Part shown: positions 11,830 through 21,700 of the stretch, in pieces
Numbering within the stretch: the first letter of the stretch is position 1
How the letters are laid out: every line of letters begins with the position of its first letter
NCBI RefSeq assembly: GCF_018446385.1
Contig: NC_055986.1
Span: 104,829,489-104,893,488 of the forward strand
DNA length: 64,000 nucleotides
From: Zingiber officinale
Taxonomy: Eukaryota; Streptophyta; Magnoliopsida; Zingiberales; Zingiberaceae
Direction: 5' to 3'
Position numbers and translations under genes: made by a program
Notes under the pieces: model-generated
The model's database searches: none
Seen by the model: only the letters and a program-made list of their open reading frames with translations
Told to the model about the DNA's origin: nothing

Positions 11830-12582
11830 TGATCCTGTCCGAGTCGCTGAATCGACGGACGTTGGGCACGTGGCGCTCTCCTCTATCTCCGACCAGCTGC
11901 ACAGACCTCCGGCGAACCTGCACAGAAGTCGGGCCGGGGAGGGGTCCCCGGCGACGACCCTCCGACGCTCAAGTCAGGCAAGAAGAAGACGATGAAATAG
12001 CTCCGAAGATCAGAGTTTTCATACCTCCGGCGAAGTCTGCGGGCTCTTATATAGAGCTCTGAGGAGGCTGATGCACATACACCGAGGCACACACGTGTCC
12101 TCAGCCCATACCCAGTATGGGCTTGTCAGAGGAGCTTGCCTGACCCCTTACTGCTACAGTCCGAGCATGTCTCTGATGGGACAGCATAATCTTCTGATGA
12201 GATAGCATAATCTTCTGTCTTGTCATTCTAGCCCTTCTGTTTCCGCACCGAGCGGCATGCCGCTCGGCAGTCCCATCACGTCCGACCGGACTAAGGTATA
12301 CATCCGTTCGGGGTATTCCTGGTCATGTGCTCTGGACTGTTCGCAGTGTTGATACTTTATTCCTTCGGCCGAGCGGGCCATCCGCTCGGCACTACTATAC
12401 TGTTCATCATGAGCGTCGGAACCCCGACTTCCCGCCGGGGTGTATTGCTTCCGCTCGAAAGCTTCAGCTGGTCGTCACCATCATTATCCGCTCGGCCAAG
12501 CTTCTGGTTGGCCTTTTACCTTTCGACCTCCACGTGGCGTTGACTCTGCTAAATGGGGACTCCCATTCTTACTGCCGGATCA
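11830..12582 (-). repeat. 3' LTR of the gypsy-like element
   Basis: 753 bases from TGATCC to GGATCA. A minus-strand TATA box (CTATATAAG) lies at about 12048-12056. It differs from the right LTR by an extra 22 bases near 11890 and by one fewer unit of a 21-base repeat (cataatcttctgatgagata) near 12190. Confidence 0.93.
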
Positions 12583-12600
12583 CTTTCCTCCCCTTCAAGT
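12583..12600 (-). other. Polypurine tract of the gypsy-like element
   Basis: On the minus strand the sequence CTTGAAGGGGAGGAAAG directly precedes the LTR terminus TGATCC. It fixes the 3' end of the element on the left. Confidence 0.8.
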
Positions 12601-12842
12601 CTAGTCGAAGGAGGCGATTAGTCCGACTGACTGGACTATTGTTTCGCCGAACGGCTCTTCCAGGAAATCATTATCCGCTCGGCCGATGAGGCGGTAATTA
12701 CGGCCTCCGTCAACGCCATCGTCCCTCCTTTCTTGTGCTCGAAAGGGGATTTCTGTCGAAGTATTCTTGATAAGCGAGTCGAACGGCCGTACGTTGCCTT
12801 ATCCTTCCGCTCGGACGTTTATAGACGCCGGCTCGACTCTCG

Positions 12843-13830
12843 ATTTTTAACGACGGAGCTCGTCGGCGCAGATATTTATAGCCGGTCGGCGCGGCTCTCG
12901 ATCTTTAACGACGGAGCTCGTCGGCGCGGATATTTATAGCCGGTCGGCGCGGCTCTCGATCTTTAACGACGGAGCTCGTCGGCGCGGATATTTATAGCCG
13001 GTCGGCGCGGCTCTCGATCTTTAACGACGGAGCTCGTCGGCGCGGATATTTATAGCCGGTCGGCGCGGCTCTCGGCGTTTATCGTCGGAGCCGGTCGGCG
13101 CGGCTCTCGATCTTTAACGACGGAGCTCGTCGGCGCGGATATTTATAGCCGGTCGGCGCAGCTCTCGATCTTTAACGACGAAGCTCGTCGACGCGGATAT
13201 TTATAGCCGGTCGGCGCGGCTCTCGATCTTTAACGACGGAGCTCGTCGGCGCGGATATTTATAGCCGGTCGGCGCGGCTCTCGATCTTTAACGACGGAGC
13301 TCGTCGGCCTTCCGCTCGGACGTTTATAGACGCCGGCTCGTCTCCCGGTTTCCCGGCCGGAGGGTTTATAGACGTCGGACCGTCTCTCGATCTTTAACGA
13401 CGGAGCTCGTCGGCGCGGATATTTATAGCCGGTCGGCGCGGCTCTCGATCTTTAACGACGGAGCTCGTCGGCGCGGATATTTATAGCCGGTCGGCGCGGC
13501 TCTCGATCTTTAACGACGGAGCTCGTCGGCGCGGATATTTATAGCCGGTCGGCGCGGCTCTCGATCTTTAACGACGGAGCTCGTCGGCGCGGATATTTAT
13601 AGCCGGTCGGCGCGGCTCTCGATCCTTAACGACGGAGCTCATCGGCGCGGATATTTATAGCCGGTCGGCGCGGCTCTCGATCTTTAACGACGGAGCTCGT
13701 CGGCGCGGATATTTATAGCCGGTCGGCGCGGCTCTCGATCTTTAACGACGGAGCTCGTCGGCGCGGATATTTATAGCCGGTCGGCGCGGCTCTCGATCTT
13801 TAACGACGGAGCTTGTCGGGCTTTTAAGCC
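12843..13830. repeat. 58-bp tandem array, about 16 copies
   Basis: The unit contains AACGACGGAGCTCGTCGG followed by a GGATATTTATAGCCGG segment and recurs every 58 bases (for example 12901, 12959, 13017). I count about 16 units, in three blocks split by variant spacers at about 13074-13100 and 13310-13390. Most units are nearly identical, with isolated substitutions. The array is GC-rich and lies inside the gypsy-like element, on its 3' side. Confidence 0.93.
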
Positions 13831-13865
13831 TAATTTGGACAACGTTTACCTGGCCGAACGACACA

Positions 13866-14950
13866 GGGTCTTCGGAATTGAGCCTTTGGCTCGTACAATA
13901 TACCTCCGGCTGAGCAGCTCGGGGCCTTCGTCGTCGAGCGCTTGGCTCAGATAATTTACCTCCGGCCAAGCGGCACGGGGCCTTCAGATACTATACCCTC
14001 GGCTGAGCAGCTCGGGGCCTTAATCGTCGAGCGCTTGGCTCAGATAATTTACCTCCGGCCACGGGCCTTGAGATACTATACCTTGGTGGCGGGGGCCTTC
14101 GTCGTCGGCGCTTGGCTCAGATAATTACCTCCCGGCACGGGGCCTTCAGATACTATACCTCCGGCACTGGGGCCTTCGTCGTCGGCGCTTGGCTCGATAA
14201 TTACCTCGGCCGGCACGGGCCTTCAAATACTATACCTCCGGCAGCTCGGGGCCTTCGTCGTCGGCGCTTGGCTCGGATAATTACCTCCGGGCTCGGATAC
14301 TATACCTCCAGGTGAGCAGCTCGGGGCCTTAATCGTCGGCGCTTGGCTCGGATAATTTACCTCCGGCCGGCAGGGCCTTCAGATACTATACCTCCGGCTG
14401 AGCAGCTCGGGGCCTTCGTCGTCGAGCGCTTGGCTCAGATAATTTACCTCCGGCCGAGCGGCACGGGGCCTTCAGATACTATACCTCCGGCTGAGCAGCT
14501 CGGGGCCTTCGTCGTCGAGCGCTTGGCTCAGATAATTTACCTCCGGCCGAGCGGCACGGGGCCTTCAGATACTATACCTCCGGCTGAGCAGCTCGGGGCC
14601 TTCGTCGTCGAGCGCTTGGCTCAGATAATTTACCTCCGGCCGAGCGGCACGGGGCCTTCGGATACTATACCTCCGGCTGAGCAGCCGGGCTCCCGCGCCG
14701 TCGAGCGCTTGGCTCAGATAATTTACCTCCGGCCGAGCGGCACGGGGCCTTCAGATACTATACCTCCGGTTGAGCAGCTCGGGGCCTTCGTCGTCGAGCG
14801 CTTGGCTCGGATAATTTACCTCTGGCCGAGCGGCACGGGGCCTTCCCATCGAGCCTTTGGCTCGGCTAATACACTCCCAGCCGAGCGGCACGGGCTTCCC
14901 ATCGAGCCTTGGGCTCGGTTTATACACTCCCGGCCGAGCGGCACGGGAGT
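13866..14950. repeat. 93-bp tandem array, about 11 copies
   Basis: Units built on GAGCGCTTGGCTCAGATAA and on ACTATACCTCCGG recur every 93 bases in the best part (14424, 14517 and onward). Units at the left end (13870-14330) are shortened and degraded. Because 93 is a multiple of three, a 211-codon frame stays open on the plus strand at 14343-14978; I regard it as a by-product of the repeat. Confidence 0.9.
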
Positions 14951-14959
14951 TTTTACTCA

Positions 14960-15300
14960 AGAAACCACAAATTTATGAGCAACAGAAATAATTGAAGAAC
15001 TGACCTGCCGACCAGCAAGGGATCTGACCCAATTTCTTGACTCCCAAATACCCGTGGAGTGAGAAGAATATATATACTTGTCGAAACTCATCAAGGCTTC
15101 CTCGTCGGACCGATATCGGGGCAGGCGTTGCTCCCACTTGAATTCCGGTCGGACCCCCATTTTGCCCCCATTTCGCCTGTTGCTCCGGTCGGTCCGCTCA
15201 ACTGTGCTATCCGCTCAGCTTGAGCCTTCTGTTTCTGTTGCTCCACGAGCTTAGCTGCTTTTGCCTCAATTAGAGCGTCGGGCCTCTCCTGGGAGAGCAT
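14960..15300 (-). pseudogene. Short gag-like frame of the gypsy-like element
   Basis: Starting from an ATG at 15300 on the minus strand, 75 bases inside the 5' LTR, about 70 residues can be read: a charged helix rich in Ala, Lys and Gln (EAKAAKLVEQQKQKAQAER) and then Gly/Ser-rich sequence, ending at 15091. A second, overlapping frame continues to 14960 (LPRYRSDEEALMSFDKY). Position fits the start of gag, but there is no recognisable capsid or zinc-knuckle domain, so the frame is a stub. Confidence 0.45.
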
Positions 15301-15354
15301 CACGGTGTGAGGTCATCCAGCCTCGTCCATCTATTCCGCTCAGATACAGGCGCG

Positions 15355-15372
15355 TTCCCACAGACGGCGCCA
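15355..15372 (-). other. Primer-binding site of the gypsy-like element
   Basis: On the minus strand TGGCGCCGTCTGTGGGAA starts 3 bases after the end of the 5' LTR. TGGCGCC-type primer sites are usual in plant gypsy elements of the Tat and Athila branches. Confidence 0.75.
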
Positions 15373-15375
15373 ATT

Positions 15376-16129
15376 TGATCCTGTCCGAGTCGCTGAATCG
15401 ACGGACGCTGGGCACGTGGCGCTCTCCTCTATCTCCGGCGAACCTGCACAGAAGTCGGGCCGGGGAGGGGTCCCCGGCGACGACCCTCCGACGCTCAAGT
15501 CAGGCAAGAAGAAGACGATGAAATAGCTCCGAAGATCAGAGTTTTCATACCTCCGGCGAAGTCTGCGGGCTCTTATATAGAGCTCTGAGGAGGCTGATGC
15601 ACATACACCGAGGCACACACGTGTCCTCAGCCCATACCCAGTATGGGCTTGTCAGAGGAGCTTGCCTGACCCCTTACTGCTACAGTCCGAGCACGTCTCT
15701 GATGGGACAGCATAATCTTCTGATGAGATAACATAATCTTCTGATGAGATAGCATAATCTTCTGTCTTGTCATTCTAGCCCTTCTGTTTCCGCACCGAGC
15801 AGCATGCCGCTCGGCAGTCCCATCACGTCTGACCGGACTAAGGTATACATCCGTTCGGGGTATTCCTGGTCATGTGCTCTGGACTGTTCGCAGTGTTGAT
15901 ACTTTATTCCTTTGGCCGAGCGGGCCATCCGCTCGGCACTACTATACTGTTCATCATGAGCGTCGGAACCCCGACTTCCCGCCGGGGTGTATTGCTTCCG
16001 CTCGGAAGCTTCAGCTGGTCGTCACCATCATTATCCGCTCGGCCAAGCTTCTGGTTGGCCTTTTACCTTTCAACCTCCACGTGGCGTTGACTCTGCTAAA
16101 TGGGGACTCCCATTCTTACTGCCGGATCA
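15376..16129 (-). repeat. 5' LTR of the gypsy-like element
   Basis: 754 bases, nearly identical to 11830-12582. The TATA box that would drive the element's RNA is at about 15572-15580 on the minus strand. Confidence 0.93.
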
Positions 16130-16134
16130 GTGTT

Positions 16135-16510
16135 AAATAACACTTAATTGAAGAAGTGGTTAGGTTGATAGTATAGATGTTGTCTTTTCTAAAACCTTTT
16201 AGGCTTATAGTAGGATTATCTAGATGTTTGATTAAACACTCTGTGGATAGAAATTTAACATTATACCTAGTATCACATAATTGACTTATACTCAGGAGAT
16301 TGTATTTAAAATTCTCGACAAGTAGAACATTTGTAATTATGAAGTCTATTTTTAATTCAATATTATCTATACCAATTACCTTGAGTTTGTCGTTATTTCC
16401 AAAGGCAATTGTTCCTAAGCTTTTGTAAGTGAGTTGAGTGAACTTGGTGTGATCTCTAGTCATGTGTTTGGAGCAACCACTATCCAAAATCCACTTAGTT
16501 TCCTATAATG
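16135..16510 (-). pseudogene. Copia protease fragment
   Basis: On the minus strand the aspartic protease motif appears as WILDSGCSKHMT, with the catalytic Asp in DSG, followed by FGNND, LLSISQL and the lead-in to the GAG-pre-integrase domain. The frame is broken at its left end by the gypsy-like insertion (16129) and continues at 11829. Upstream of the motif an in-frame stop lies near 16505, so protease is not joined to gag in one frame. Confidence 0.88.
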
Positions 16511-16559
16511 AGTAGGAATTAAGGTTAGTCTTTCAAGATTGAGCAAACATTGTATAGGT

Positions 16560-17330
16560 TAAATTTTAAAATAATTTTTAAAATTAAAATAAATAAATTT
16601 TTAAAGTTATATTTTAAAATAAACTTTTAAAGTTAAATTAAATTTTTTTTTTAAAGTTAATTTAATTTTTAAAATAATTTTTTAAATTTAATAACTTTTA
16701 AAATAATTTTTTAAATTTAATAATTTTTAAAATAATTTTTTAAAGTTTAAGTTAATTTTTAAAATAATTTTTTAAAGTTAATTTAATAATTTTTAAAATA
16801 AGTAAATTTTTAAAGTTACATAATTTTTAAAATAATTTTTAAAGTTAATTTAATAATTTGTAAAAATAACTAAATTTTTAAAGTTACATAATTTTTAAAG
16901 TTATATTTTTAAAATAATTTTTAAAGTTAATTTAAAATAATTTTTAACTTTAATTTAATAATTTTTAAAATAATTTTTTAAACTTAATCTAATAATTTTA
17001 AAATAATTTTTAAAGTTAATTTAATAATTTTAAAATAATTTTTAAAGTTAATTTAATAATTTTAAAATAATTTTTAAAGTTGATTTAATAATTTTTAAGG
17101 TTAATTTAATAATTTTAAAATAATTTTTTAAAGTTAATTTAATAATTTTAAAATAATTTTTAAAGTTAATTTAATAATTTTTAAAATAATTTTTAAAGTT
17201 AATTTAATAATTTTAAAATAAATTTTTAAAGTTAATTTAATAATTTTAAAATAATTTTTAAAGTTAATTTAATAATTTTTAAAATTAAAATAAATAAATT
17301 TAAAGTTAAGTTAATTTTAAAAATAAATTG
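16560..17330. repeat. AT-rich degenerate tandem array
   Basis: Words such as TTTTTAAAGTTAATTTAATA recur about every 32 bases (for example 17011, 17043, 17075), with many small length changes. It lies between gag and protease of the copia element, where the second zinc-knuckle region would be expected, and contains no coding frame. Confidence 0.75.
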
Positions 17331-18067
17331 ATCGTAATTCATTTTAGTTATTTAATTCAAAATTTAATTTAATTAACTTGATTTGAAAGTTAATTCTGAT
17401 CCTTAGTCATCTCACCCGATTTAAGTTTTCAATCAGGGAATCCTATAATTTTGTGAGATGAATTAGATTTAATTATAGAGTTTGGTTTAACTTGTGTTAG
17501 ATTCAGGTTTAGCTTTGGTCTCAACAAATAGACATTTTTCGGATAAACTTCTAAGCTTGGTGAGTCACTTGGACGTCATTAGAAGTAACCAACCTTTCGA
17601 GGTTTTCCGAATAGTCCTATCCACAGAGCTTAGTACTAAACCTTGGTCTAACTAGTTAGGATCCATTTAAAGGTAGCTTCGGTCGGTTCCACTTGGCTAA
17701 ATTCACCAGATTGAATCCATATCTTTCTAGACATGCGATGCTCAAGTTTCCCCAACGTACTATCATCAAAAAACTTCACCAGTACCAAGATTCAAGTTAA
17801 ACTGGGTCCCTTTTTAACTAATCCTAATTACCCTGCCGGGTTAGTTTATTTGGGTTACCCTGTCGGGTAAGTTAGTTTCGGAGGTGCCAGCTATTCTGGA
17901 GCCTCCCCCTGAATTATTAGCTTTTAATTTAAATTTTCGTTTTAGGTTTGTGTCTATTTCTTTTATAGTTATAATTAACTTGGTGATAATTTATATTTTG
18001 TTGAGTTTTAAAATGTTTAAATTTTGAATTTTTTGATTTAGGTTTGTATTTTGGTTTTTGATTTGGT
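17331..18067. other. Copia internal region, unassigned
   Basis: Sequence between the AT-rich array and the gag coiled coil. It contains CCCTGCCGGGTTAG-type words and a purine tract at about 17900 but no frame with recognisable peptide. It is probably decayed gag C-terminal sequence or a spacer acquired by the element. Confidence 0.4.
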
Positions 18068-18454
18068 TTATTCGAGTTTATATAATATATTTTTTTCTTT
18101 AGGTATGTAATATTGATTAAGTCCTACTTGCATGGTCAAACACGCTTTCGAAACCCAAGCTTGATTAGTTGATTTGTATTGAGTTATTAATGATTTAAAA
18201 GTTTTATTTGAGTTCGACTTGTATCCGAGTTCGGTTTTATTATAACACGCCTTTTGATTATTCAGGATTAAGTCTAGATTTTTTGATCTTGTAGTGAATT
18301 TTTCTAGCATTTCTTTTAACTTATTAATTTCTGATTTTAATGATGAATTCTCTTCAAGTGTTAGATCTTGAGTTGGATTTGAATTTTTTATTTGTTCTTT
18401 GAGGTCTTGATTTTCCTCAAGGAGTGATTTGTTTTCATTTTCTATTTTAACCAA
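18068..18454 (-). pseudogene. Copia gag, coiled-coil part
   Basis: 128 residues on the minus strand: a charged coiled coil (ENENKSLLEENQDLKEQIK, then SSLKSEINKLKEMLEKF) followed by LDLILNNQKACYNKTELGY, a block typical of SIRE-lineage gag. It is separated from the upstream gag part by a GC-rich acidic stretch with stops at 18460-18640. Confidence 0.8.
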
Positions 18455-18643
18455 TTTACTATTTAAGCAGGAAATAATTTTTTAAAAAAATTTGTTTAAA
18501 TTGAAATATACCTCATTCGGGCCTTCGGAAACGAGTACGGACTCGTGGCTCGATTCGGGTTCGGACCCGTCTTCCGATTCATCTCCTGATTCGTCTTCCG
18601 TTTCAGCTTCGCGGGTCATCAGCGCGAGGTGACTCTGGTGCTT

Positions 18644-19625
18644 CTACTCTTCTACCTCCGATTCGTCCGAGGAGTCGTCCCACGTTGCTTTGAGGGCTTT
18701 CTTTTTGGTCGGCTTCGGTTTGTCGAACTTCAGTCTTGGGCATTCGCTCTTGTAGTGCCCCTTTTTGCTGCATCCGAAGTAAGTCACATTCTTTTGTTCC
18801 GCGGGAGAACTGATCTTTTGAAGGTCCTTCTTGCTGAAGCTCCTTTTTCTCCTGGTGAACATTTTTCTTACCAAGTTCACCAGGTATTCTTCGTCTTCTA
18901 AATCTTGATCGGAATCTTCTTCAGATTCAGACTTGCTCCTCTTTTCTTTGGAGGAGCCTGCAAATAAAGCAACACCTTTCTCGGCTCCAGCATTAGTTTG
19001 TTCATGCAATTCTAACTCACAAAAAAGCTCGTCTAACTTTAATTTAGATAAATTTTTAGAAATTTTGTAGGCATCTACGATCGATGCCCACAAATTATTA
19101 CGTGGAAAAGCATTTAGTGCATACCTTATTAAGTCTCTGTTTTCCATCTGGTGGCCTATCGCGTGGACTCCAGAGTCCGTTGAGGATGTCCTTGATCCTC
19201 GCGTGCAGTTGACTTGCTGTTTCCCCTTCCTGCATTTTTATATTAAATATTTTATTTAAAAGTAAGTCTCTTTTTGTTACCTTTGCGTCGTTCATTCCTT
19301 CGTGCAGCTCGATCAGTTTGTCCCATAACTCTTTAGCGTTCTGATGCGGTCTGACCCGGTTCAGCTCTTCTCGTGTTAGACCGCAGTGTAGCGTGTTGAT
19401 TGCTTTGTTTTCCGTCGGCGCCTTTTTCCTCATATCCGGAGTCCACTGTTCCGGGTCTAGTGGATTTCCGGAGTTGTCGGCTGGAGCTCGGTAGGCTTTT
19501 ATGACGCTGAACCATTGATCGTAGTCCGTCTTTAGGTACACCTCCATTCTTTTCTTCCAGTACGAGAAGTCATCCCCGTTGAATAGGGGAGGACGTACTG
19601 TGCTGAAGCATTCTAGTTGAGACAT
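18644..19625 (-). pseudogene. Copia gag, frameshifted
   Basis: The ATG at 19623-19625 opens MSQLECFSTVRPPLFNGDDF and a UBN2-type gag domain with YWKKRMEVYLKTDYDQW and AKELWDKLIELHEG. Near 19150 the homology moves to another frame (MENRDLIRYALNAF), which runs to 18644 through an acidic Ser/Glu region and a zinc knuckle. In the knuckle (YFGCSKKGHYKSEC) the first Cys has become Tyr, so it is probably unable to bind zinc. Gag packages the RNA; this copy is broken by the frameshift. Confidence 0.88.
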
Positions 19626-19874
19626 CCTGCACACAAGTAAACAACGAAAAAAAAATATCCCAAGACTTGGTCTTGGATTAGCAGTGCGGGAAAAAATAAT
19701 AGAAATATCTAAATTGGTGTTGCACCAATTTAGATTTAATTGCAACGAAAAACATTTCCAAACCAGGTAATAATACCAGATTAGAATTAAGCGTAAAACT
19801 GAAAACCGAAAAAATAAAAGTTAATGTTTCACCCCCTGTCTGATTGGTGGTTACACCAAATCAGAGTGGTACCT

Positions 19875-19886
19875 GCTCTGATACCA
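19875..19886 (-). other. Primer-binding site of the copia element
   Basis: On the minus strand TGGTATCAGAGC, complementary to the 3' end of initiator Met tRNA, starts two bases after the 5' LTR. It fixes element orientation. Confidence 0.92.
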
Positions 19887-19888
19887 CT

Positions 19889-20976
19889 TGTTGGATCGTG
19901 AGAGTTTGATAGAGGGGGGGTGAATATCGATTCGAAAAACAACGTTGAAAAGAGTTAAGCGCAGCGGAATTTAAGAGAACAGACACAGTAATTTTACTTC
20001 GTTTGGAGCATGTGACGACTCCTACTCGAAGGCCCGTACTCCGTGAGTACTTTCGTTGGGCAATCACTATCAATTCGAATGATGATTACAAAATAATTAA
20101 GTACAAGAATTGACAGAAATAAAATACCGACAAGAGAAGAAGAATTAGACTTAAGAAAGCGCTTTGTCGGAATAGCCTCTTGGCGTCGCAGAAGCGTAGA
20201 GCAGCAGAGCAAGCAGTAGATTCTCAGTTCTGAATTGATGTATGAAACTCCACCCCTGGGGCTTCTTTTATATGCTGCTCCGGGCGCCCTGGTGCAACGT
20301 GGCAAGTCTAATCAACGAACTCCACGTGGCGACGACTCGGCTTGGATAAAACTTGCCTCCGGGCGCCCGGATCCCCTCCGGGCGCCCGGACCCCTCTTCT
20401 CCAGAAACTCCTTCTCCTGCAAGAAAAGGTTAGTCCAAGGCAAATATACCCTGCAACACAGATTGTTAGCACAGTCTTATAGATAAGCAAAGTGAGTATG
20501 AATTAGCAAAAAGAGTATGACTTAGATTCCGTCTTTCCGAGACCGGAATCTAGTCACGATCTCGACTTAGATATCCGAAATGGATCTAAGTCGGATCGAC
20601 GCCTAATGTTCCCTTCCCGGGAACGCGTCCTCGCAGTCACTCCCCTCCAGTGACTTACCTCACTTACCTGCCAGACGTCCGGTCAGCCCGTCGACCTGTC
20701 TGGACTTCGTGCCAGCTATCTGGTTAGCCCGTCGACCTAGCTGGACTTCATGCCTAAGCGTCCGGTCAGCCCATCGACCTGCTTGGACTTCGTGCTAGCT
20801 ATCCGGTCAGCCCGTCGACCTAGCTGAGCTTCGTGCCAGACATCTGGTCAGCCCGTCGACCTGTCTGGACTTCTCCTGCACACTCGATCAAAGTGTTAGA
20901 CAACAGCAAACTAACTTAACCTGATTTTTCATTCATCAAAACCTGAGTTAGACCGTTAGTGCTACCCGCACCAACA
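19889..20976 (-). repeat. 5' LTR of the SIRE-like copia element
   Basis: 1088 bases from TGTTGG to CCAACA, matching 7027-8191. Minus-strand TATA CATATAAAAG at about 20265-20274. The imperfect CCGGTCAGCCCGTCGACC units are at 20680-20870. Confidence 0.92.
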
Positions 20977-21087
20977 TGAGCTAAGCCTCGTTTCGGTTCC
21001 CCTTCAACTCTCTTTTAGTAAGGTTTTCCTCTTTTCTGAATTTTGATTTTTAACTGAAGGTTTATCTTTGTTTCTATAGCTTCCACT
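20977..21087. other. Host element segment between copia and TRIM
   Basis: 110 bases of the outer element, left between two insertions. No peptide is assignable with confidence. Confidence 0.4.
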
Positions 21088-21700
21088 TGTTAGGATCAAA
21101 AGATTTCAGATATCTCCATAATAGTATGATATTATCTATTTTGGGTCTAAGCCCTCATGGATTTATTTTTAGGCTCTACCCAAAAGTTATCATACTAATA
21201 GAGATATCTTCATCTTATAAATCTATGATCTTTTCTATGTATTTCTAATGTAGTACTTTGATAGTATTTCCAACAATCCTTCCCTCAAATGAAGGACCAC
21301 TATTACTCTCATAGTTCGAACTTCTTTGTAAGCATCTGGTCATCTTGACCTGCTCCGGATCTCCTCGGAAGCATTTGGTCACTCTTGTCCTACTCTGGGT
21401 CTCTCTACAAATATTCGGTCACTCTTGACCTACTCTGAGCCTCCCCACAATTTAGTTCAAGACCATCCCACATGACATATGTCTGGACCATGTCTCTGAT
21501 ACCATTTATTAGAACCAAAAATATTTCAAATATCTCCACAATAGTATGATATTATTCACTTTGGATCTAAACCCTGATAGATTTATTTTTGGACTCTACC
21601 CAAAATATCTCATACCAATAGAGATATCTTTATCTTATAAATTTATAATTTTTTCCATATATTTCTAATGTGGGACTTTGATTGTATTCCCAACACTACT
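21083..21700 (-). mobile_element. TRIM (terminal-repeat retrotransposon in miniature)
   Basis: Two direct repeats, 21088-21275 (188 bases) and 21507-21695 (189 bases), start TGTTAG/TATTAG and end CCAACA. The 231-base interior carries a primer site next to the right repeat (TGGTATCAGAGA on the minus strand, 21493-21504) and a polypurine tract beside the left repeat. The flanks ccact and ctact are a probable 5-base duplication with one mismatch. Size, priming sites and lack of coding sequence fit a TRIM on the minus strand. Confidence 0.88.

Larger units (their letters stand above)
11825..16134 (-). mobile_element. Young non-autonomous gypsy-like LTR element
   Basis: The element at 11830-16129 (4300 bases) sits in the copia pol frame. 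A perfect 5-base duplication GTGTT flanks it (11825-11829, 16130-16134). Both LTRs (11830-12582 and 15376-16129) run TGATCC to GGATCA; I count about seven substitutions and two short indels between them by eye, so insertion was recent. The primer-site candidate TGGCGCCGTCTGTGGGAA is beside the right LTR and the polypurine tract beside the left, giving minus-strand orientation. The interior holds only a short gag-like frame and two tandem arrays; no pol domain is present, so movement would need proteins from a related element. The primer site and flanking sequence suggest the Tat branch. Confidence 0.92.
7027..20976 (-). mobile_element. SIRE-like Ty1/copia element, nearly complete
   Basis: A 13.95 kb element bounded by TGTTG...CAACA LTRs (7027-8191 and 19889-20976). 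The flanks tgatc and tgagc are a probable 5-base target-site duplication with one mismatch. The primer-binding site matching initiator Met tRNA lies just left of the right LTR and the polypurine tract just right of the left LTR, so the element runs on the minus strand. Coding order in that direction is gag, protease, integrase, reverse transcriptase and RNase H, as in copia. It is interrupted by the gypsy-like insertion at 11830-16129. LTR divergence of a few percent by eye and several lesions show it is older than that insertion and now defective. Confidence 0.92.

Noticed and set aside
12325-12939. Several overlapping plus-strand frames of 60-120 codons
   Set aside because: They lie in the LTR and array of the gypsy-like element, are repeated in the other LTR, and have no family resemblance.
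12843-14950. Regular spaced repeats that could suggest a CRISPR array
   Set aside because: The units are contiguous tandem repeats without unique spacers and lie inside a plant LTR element.
18629-18901. A 90-codon plus-strand frame
   Set aside because: It is antisense to the copia gag frame, which shows clear homology on the minus strand.
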